64,000 nucleotides of DNA from Solen grandis (lineage: Eukaryota; Mollusca; Bivalvia; Adapedonta; Solenidae): contig CM037777.1 of NCBI GenBank assembly GCA_021229015.1, positions 56,499,957-56,563,956 on the forward strand, written 5' to 3'. The notes under the pieces were generated by a model. It was not told the origin of the DNA, made no database searches, and saw only the letters and a program-made list of their open reading frames with translations. The translations under genes were made by a program, and so were the position numbers. Below are positions 57,468-64,000 of the stretch, one piece after another (positions within the stretch are counted from its first letter, which is position 1; every line of letters starts with the position of its first letter).

Positions 57468-58488
57468 ATGGCAGTACAAGCTACATTCCAGGCGATGGGG
57501 ATACGGTCCGAGAAGTCTGTGGCCACCCATTTGCTCGTCGAAAACGCGCACGAGAGCAACCTCGTTCCAGTCATAGCCGAGGTCGACTACTTGGCCGGAA
57601 ACTTGGGACGCAACCACCTACGCCCCTAGAGGGACTTCCGACGTTTGTCGACGACGTGTACGTGTTTGGGTATATGTGGCGCGTATCTCGAGCCGGCCGC
57701 CTCTACTGCACAATCGGAGAAGGCGGCACCGCAAAATACATCGTCGCCAGGATTTCTACCGCCGTGCGCGAGAGCATGGGGAAGGACCCAAATGGAAAAT
57801 CGAGAGGCCACATACAGGCGAACATAGTCCACACGCTTGCGACCCGAAAAAACGTCGAAGGCAGCGCTATCTTGGAGACGATCGCCAGGATCGAGTCCGA
57901 CACCAAGAAAAGGGCGCTGGCCAAGTGGCGAGAGCTGTACCCGAAGACCGAACCTGCCAGAGTCTTTGTTGCAAAAGTGGACGTTTTCGAGATCCATATG
58001 GGCGAGCTGCAAGCATCTTTGCCGGCCTTCGAACTCCAGCTGTGGGCCCAAGGATATGGACTCTACTGCATAGACTACACGCAGGACTTTTCTGGGGTCC
58101 TAGACCGAAAAGCTCTTGTGGAATACCTATGCGAGTTCAAAGGGTTCTGCGAGCAAGGCGACCTGGCCACCGCAATGCATGCGAACGTCCACTGCCACGA
58201 TCTTGGCGAACACCGACAACGTAGGAAAGCACGTTTGTACATGGGTGCGAAGCGAATCTGGCTACACGGTCCGCACAAAGCTGTACAACAAGGTTGTGTC
58301 AAACTTCGAGGCTGGCGTCGACTGCCCAAACGACCACCTCCTTGCATCCAGACGTACAGGCGCGCGGATGCACCCGTATCGAAGTCTCTCTGTATGCCTG
58401 CCGAGGACGAGATCTCTCGGAACACACGGCCAAAGAAGTGGTGGGAGAGGCCTTGGCCCTTGTCTCCCCCCAGAAAATAGAAGGCTAG
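57468..58488 (+). pseudogene. GC-rich, frameshifted relic of an unrecognised protein, possibly a replication initiator of a mobile element
   Basis: A protein-like reading runs through four frame segments. Segment 1 is 57468-57629 (ATG at 57468, then TAG). Segment 2, 57626 to about 58190, is the longest and holds SRGHIQANIVHTLATRKNVE and GYGLYCIDYTQDFSGVLDRK. Segment 3, about 58190-58335, contains VCTWVRSESGYTVRTKLYNK. Segment 4, about 58335-58488, contains RGCTRIEVSLYACRGRDLSE and ends at a natural TAG. Together they suggest an ancestor of 330 or more residues. Base composition is far more GC-rich than the surroundings. The Y-x-x-R-x-K-x-Y-N-K and R-I-E-V motifs loosely resemble rolling-circle replication initiators (Rep_trans-like R-x-Y-D-K and R-x-E), but I cannot assign it. 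Three frame breaks mean it is not functional. Confidence 0.6.
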
Positions 58489-58524
58489 TTTGTTGTCCAG
58501 CCACCAACAAAGCATGTTGTTGTT

Positions 58525-58768
58525 GTATTGGGGTTTACCGTCGCTGCGATAGTATTTCAATCATATAGCGACGTCCAGCTAATTACAGGTGGAGGAAGAC
58601 CCCGAGTACACAGTGGTACCCGGGTAGAACCACCGACCTACCGCAAGCCAGCTGGAAGGCTTCCTCACATGAAAAATCCGAAGTCCCTACCGGGATTCGA
58701 ACCCACAGCGGTGAGAGGCTGAGAGATTTGTAGTCCACGACTGTAACCGCTCGGCCACGGCGGCCCCC
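58525..58768 (-). mobile_element. SINE family B, full-length, tRNA-derived head
   Basis: The minus strand begins GGGGCCGCCGTGGCCGAGCG, has A box GGCCGAGCGGTTAC and B box GGGTTCGAATCCCGG, then the full body to the 3' motif. It sits about 40 bp after the GC-rich relic. Confidence 0.87.
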
Positions 58769-58789
58769 TTTCAATGAGTACACAATGCA

Positions 58790-61700
58790 TAAATACTTAA
58801 AGGTTGTTTTACTATAGACTTTTCAAACAAATATGTCATCCTATGTATAGAAAAAATAATGTACCCTTGACATTCAAAATTCAAGCCTGATTAGGGCCTG
58901 ATTTGGTGGCATAAAATTGATGATTTTAAAATGATGAAAAATATGAATTCTAATATTTAATGTTGGTATTTAATGTGTCTATAAAAACATTCAACTAAAC
59001 AAATTCTTATATCAAGTTCCGCAAAGGCTGTAGTGTGTCAGGAAAGTAAATTCAAAATAATACCAGTTTATAACACAGAGTCAAAATGTTTTTCATATCT
59101 TTCATAGAGCTACTACATTAGATTGTGAATACTTAAATTAGCGTTCACTATGAGATTAGCTATAGAGTGGTCCGATTTTCCCTTTCTTTATCTTCAATTA
59201 AAATCTTTGTTTATAGCAAACTTGCTTAAATAACCTCTGTTAATAGGAACATCTTTTCTGGTCCAAAACCAGCATTTTCAAATGTAATTTAGATGTTTAA
59301 ACTGTGAAAATCGATTTCATCCTCGCCGAGAGACGTTCGTTTAAACACCTCATCTGTCTATTTAACAAACTTGATTGGCACATGACACAGGTAGTTACCG
59401 ATCAAATAAAAAAATATTAATAATTTATTTTATCTCTCCGAAGAATAGAAGTCTCCATTGTTATTTTCAAAGGACACAATTTGTATTTTACTTGCAGTGC
59501 ATCTGGCTGTGTAGACATGTACAGTGTTATACATAGCCGCAGAGTGAACACATTCCATAAATTGTAATAACTGTTCAGTGCAACTTATAAACCTATTTCT
59601 GTTCACATTGTATAAAGCAATAAATTCGATCGGCATGTTTTTTCTCTGTCCGTATTTGATCGCTAACTAAATATCGCAACAGTTCGGTCAAAAGATGGAT
59701 TGATGCAAAATGGCAAAAGTGAAAGGTTTTTTTTTGTTATGTTTTTTCGCAATAGATAATTACAATAAGGGCTATTAAAAATATGTATGAAATTGTGATA
59801 AATTAATTAAAAATCGTCAGAATCTACATACACAATTCAGAATTTGTCAGTTTGTCAGTTTAAACTTAGGATTTAATAATAAATTTATGATAATAAGAAT
59901 AAATCACAATCCTATCTATCTACATGTCGAGCATTTAAACTGTTCGCCATGGAAATCTGTTCGCTATATTTAGATCGTTTATGAGATAGTTATTCCTCAT
60001 ATTGGTTACAAGGAACCTCGAATATAGCGAACAAAAAGTCACGGTCCCGACAAATTCGCTATAAATGAGTTTTACTGTACATATATTGGGATTTATTATC
60101 GTCTGAAACCGTACTTGTGAATTCTGTGTCAGATGTTGCAATTCTTCAAGCAAACACTTAATCTGCAGAGCTTTTACATTATTTTATCATGATAGGTTGA
60201 TAAAGTGTTGATTATTTGTCTTTAAAATCATTTCTTATATCAGCCAAATATACTAAGCCAATAAAATGAAAATCATTAGAGAAGTTTGAACATCTTGATT
60301 CATATTTTAAATGGCATGTAATCAGATATCCATGAATCTTTCAAGCTTGTACACATGCAAGTTTGGTATGTCCGTGTAGAAAATAGATGTCTCGTTATAG
60401 AGCAGAATTTTTTATGTGAATCCCGTGCCAAACGAGGCTCCATGATGATCAGTTGCATTACTTCTGAAATGCACCCCCCCCCCCGTAATCCCAGTCTTAT
60501 ATATGGACGTTGTTTATCAGTTCAAAATGAAGAAAGGGCAATTCCAATTAAGCACGATGAGGGTTAAATGTATTCATAACTTAACTTTCATTGATTTTCT
60601 TGTCATATTTGTTTTGTTCACAACTAAACAACATTGTGACTGGAAGAGAAGTAAATTATTGTTAAATATATTTGAATACCCAAAATCCCCCTTCAGTTAT
60701 ATTCGCAATATGCCAATATAATTACACTTGTCCTCTTTGATTTCGCCAATACATTTAAGCACTCATTACCAGTATATCATTATCAACGTCCTATATCTAA
60801 CGAACGTATTTTTCTTTTCTTTTCCTTTTTTTATTGTGGATAGGCCGCTTTAGATTTCAAAACGTTTTGCATGATTTGACGCCATGAAATGTGTTTTTTC
60901 CATTCATTTTTTTATTAAATACAAGATTTACGGCAACTTAAAACACACACACACACACAACAACAACAACAAATGAGGAAACAAACCACGTGTCTAGATA
61001 TTAATTATGATATTGATCAATACCTACAGGCGTATATTTTATCGCGAATACTTAGGATTTTATCACGTTTTCGCTTGCTCCTTAATCCATTCGTAATCCG
61101 TTCCCACCATTTGCAGCTGATGTTGACAGGATGGGTCAACTCTTTATAGAAATCATGTGGCTTGTTTTGTCAGATATCGAACATTCATATCAGGAAATGA
61201 GCTAACAGGAGCAGTGCGTTACTTATAACATGGTATTTACACTTAAAGTTATATTCATTTATACGAACAGCGGTTTAACGTTCCGCCCAACACTTGCCAG
61301 AAGGTCTGTTTGTCAGCCTCCGTTTTTTCTTCATTCACGTTTCTGTTTTTAATAAGTTTTCACGAATGCATTATTATTTGACAGTGTAGTGTCTAATTTT
61401 ACCTTCAAATACTATCTAGAATAAACAACAATCTCCGGTAATAAAACAAGGAGATGGGGAAAAGGTTACTCATTCAACGGTAAATGTGAAAAATAAATCT
61501 AAAATAGGGAACAAAGGAAGACAGATGAAATTAGCATCAGTAAATAAAAGTTCATTATATATTGTCGATTTTGGATTGATTAATTGATTAATAATTGGGA
61601 AATACATTGACCAAGAACCATAACTCTGTCTTGACCAATTTCTGAATTATCTTCCTTAGTTTTATCATGAATTTCTGTCAAGAGCATAACTCATTTACTA

Positions 61701-62085
61701 TATACTTGAAAACTATGTGCAAGCTACTGGCTTAAAAACTTGTCACTTCATATATAAATTGATGACATCTAGGACAAGAGCAGTGAGAATGAAACATGAA
61801 CCTATATCGCCTTACTTTTTCATTTTTCATTTACGACCCCCTCACCCCCGGAGATCTTGTTTATGCCCATATATATATATATATATATATATTCACGACA
61901 ATATGGGGTGATCGTACAAAACCTAATTAAGTGGCGCAAATATCAAACCAATATATGTGGTGATATGTATATATTTAATATATATACGCCACATAAATAG
62001 GTCTTATTTAGTTTTGCATTTAAATCGTCTTTCTTATTAAATTATGCTCAAATCATTTTCAAAAAACTCGACCTTATTTAGTATT
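58790..62085. other. Intergenic, little recognisable
   Basis: AT-rich DNA with the possible pogo-like fragment (60005), a CA/CAA microsatellite (60943-60972) and an AT microsatellite (61869-61892). No exon with splice support was found. Confidence 0.5.
60005..60080 (-). mobile_element. Possible pogo/Tigger-type terminal fragment
   Basis: The minus strand reads TACAGTAAAACTCATTTATA, GCGAATTTGTCGGGACC and GTTCGCTATATTCGAGGTTC. The CAGTNNAAC start and the paired TTCGCTAT/ATAGCGAA words resemble terminal repeats of pogo-like DNA transposons. No transposase is seen. Confidence 0.35.
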
Positions 62086-62089
62086 GCAT

Positions 62090-64000
62090 TTAAAGGAAAT
62101 CATATTTTTGCAAAGTCAACACAACAATAAATATTTTCCGAGTTGTTTATCGAAAGAAAAACATGCAATCTTCCAATTTAATCTTAAATTTCTGTAAAAA
62201 CTAAGGACGTTAGACAATAATATGTACATTATTCCTTTTTTACGGTTGCTATATTGAATGATGCACACTCAACTTGCTCTAAGTAAAATACACTTATCTC
62301 TTATATTAAAAACATTTGTGATCTGAAAATGTGGGGCGTTATATATTTTCAGCTAATATTCGTATACATTGTATCCAAATTTAATTTCAGGTTTTAGACA
62401 AACATAAACAATTCACACTAAACATTAAATGTGAACAAATTTATTTGGTTTAAGGCTTTTATTATGAGCGATGTAATTCAGTCTTGCAAGATCGCACAAA
62501 AACTTAAAATGGGTTGGCTCATATCAAACCAGTTTATGAGGTGTTATATATTTAATCTTAAATTTCTGCAAAAACGTAAGACAATTAAATGTACTCTATT
62601 CCATTTTTTCACGGTTGCTACATTGAATGATGCACACTGAAATTGCACTAAGTAATGTACAATTATCTCTAATATTAAAAACATTTGTGATCTGACAATG
62701 TGAGGCGCATATATATATATTTTAGCTCACATTCGTATATCCAAATTTAATTTCAGTTTTTACACAAACACAAACAATTCACACTAAACATTAAAAAGTG
62801 AAAAAATATATTTGGTTTAAGGATGTTATTATGAGCGATGTAATTCAGTCTTGCAAAATCGCACAAAATCTATGTATTAGTTCAAGGTCAAGGTCTCACT
62901 TGAAGGTCACATGTCATACTGTTATAATGTTGGAATATTTTGTGTCCTCTCTGTATCTCTTGAATCTCTTATGCGGATTTAAACTTTTTACCAGAAGTGG
63001 CAACCATACTGAAATGAAGTGCAGATCATGTGCAAGTTTCATTTTCATTGGGTCAAGGTCACAGTATGAAGCAACATGTCATATTTATATAATGCGAAAA
63101 TAGTTCATGTTTGTTTATTCGTCCCCTACAGATGTTTACACAAGAGGGAACTGTAAGTTTGCCCTCCTTCCTTCTGTCTATCCGTTCAACCAAATATCAG
63201 ATCAAAATTCTGGTGAAAATGGTAAAGAAATAAGTCAAAATGTGCATAACCGTTAGATGTCTTGTGTTTTGCAAGCAACAACAGACTTGTTTAGTTTTAA
63301 AAAGTGCTTATCCATTTGTCAAAGGTAGTTCAACTTCATTACCTTTCTTCGGGCCTATATTGCCCACTCTCAACGAAGCTCTTGTTTCACGTTTGATTTA
63401 ATAAATGATGCAAATTCAATCTCGCCCTTAGTGGTGTACAATTATCTCTAATATCAAAAACATTTATGTTTTGTAAATGTGGTGCGTATATATATTTTCT
63501 GCAAATACATATATTTCACACCGCAAATCGGTAAATGCAATGTGTGATTTCTAGCTTAATTTATAGGTATTGTTTAATTATCTTATGAAGTATAACTATA
63601 TCCATATGATTTAGTTTTGTATTTAGAAAATAGCCTATTCTTCAAATATCACAACATAACAATGAATTTGTTCTGAGATGTTAACCGAAAATAAACATGC
63701 AAAAATCATATTTTATCTTTAATTTATGTCAAAAAAAGGGGGGACAATAACTTGTGCACGATTCCAATTTTCTCATTCAATCTCGCACTTAGTGATGTAC
63801 AATTATCTCTAACATTAAAAAACATTTGTTTTTAGAAAATGTGCAGCGTATATATATATTCTGCGAGTATGTACAAATATACCTTTCTTCGGGCGTATAT
63901 TGCCCACTCTCAACGAAGCTCTTGTTTAACGGTTGCTTTAATGAATGATGCAAATTCAAACTCGCCCTTAGTGATGTACAATTATCTCTAATAGTACAAA
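62090..64000. repeat. Cluster of diverged AT-rich repeats at the right edge
   Basis: GGTTGCTATATTGAATGATG, or a close variant, followed by CACACTCAACTTGC recurs near 62244, 62613, 63390 and 63930. GTACAATTATCTCTAATATT recurs at least four times. CTTTCTTCGGGC with TATTGCCCACTCTCAACG occurs at 63342 and 63882. The array continues past the window. Confidence 0.7.
62875..63070 (+). repeat. Diverged AAGGTCA repeat copy
   Basis: TTCAAGGTCAAGGTCTCACT, TGTCCTCTCTGTATCTCTTG and TGGGTCAAGGTCACAGTATG parallel the 40.5 kb element in the same order. Confidence 0.6.

Noticed and set aside
57626..58560. Minus-strand open frames (141 and 161 codons) across the GC-rich relic
   Set aside because: They are antisense shadows in GC-rich DNA; only the plus-strand frames show protein-like, motif-bearing sequence ending at a natural stop.

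Overview
The window is eukaryotic genomic DNA, visibly AT-rich, with sparse multi-exon genes separated by long introns and intergenic stretches full of repeats. The repeat types (tandem AAGGTCA-rich units, a CCCCCGC...TCCGTCCGTCCG element, two tRNA-derived SINE families, GATATCGG-rich repeats, long CT/CA/GA microsatellites) are the kind I associate with bivalve molluscs. The organism is an inference and I cannot name a species. No bacterial or phage operons are present.

Minus strand, 1-16150: the 5' half of an inter-alpha-trypsin-inhibitor heavy-chain-like (ITIH) gene. Six coding exons (15976 down to 6358) join in phase to 250 codons: a signal peptide, a complete VIT domain and the start of the link to a vWA domain. 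That vWA domain must lie beyond the left edge, because no further exon is visible in 1-6357. A TATA-like box lies about 160-170 bp upstream of the ATG. A relic of this gene's exon 1, with a stop codon, lies 12.6 kb away at 28566-28639, next to a subrepeat element.

16150-34640: intergenic, with two candidate exons at 19948-20511, SINEs, inverted repeats, guanine tracts and a 30-31-bp minisatellite.

Plus strand, 34647-45435: a second secreted protein gene with a TATA promoter, a non-coding first exon and nine coding exons joining to about 402 codons (signal peptide, then an extracellular beta-rich region). It uses a GC-AG intron, has one questionable junction (a 71-nt intron or a frameshift) and has a duplicated splice donor at its last visible exon. 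The gene is incomplete: a 100-N scaffold gap (47210-47309) follows. A degraded LINE (36900-38790) sits in one intron and a large AAGGTCA tandem repeat in another.

47310-64000: repeat-dominated. It holds a second degraded LINE on the minus strand (53266-55310), nested SINEs, 28-bp and 44-bp minisatellites, poly-C tracts, and a conspicuously GC-rich block (57205-58490) with a frameshifted protein-coding relic that I do not recognise, preceded by iteron-like repeats and a stem-loop. The last 2 kb are diverged copies of one AT-rich repeat.

Both host genes encode secreted or extracellular proteins but face away from each other and share no visible regulation. The most unusual item is the GC-rich relic at 57.2-58.5 kb.
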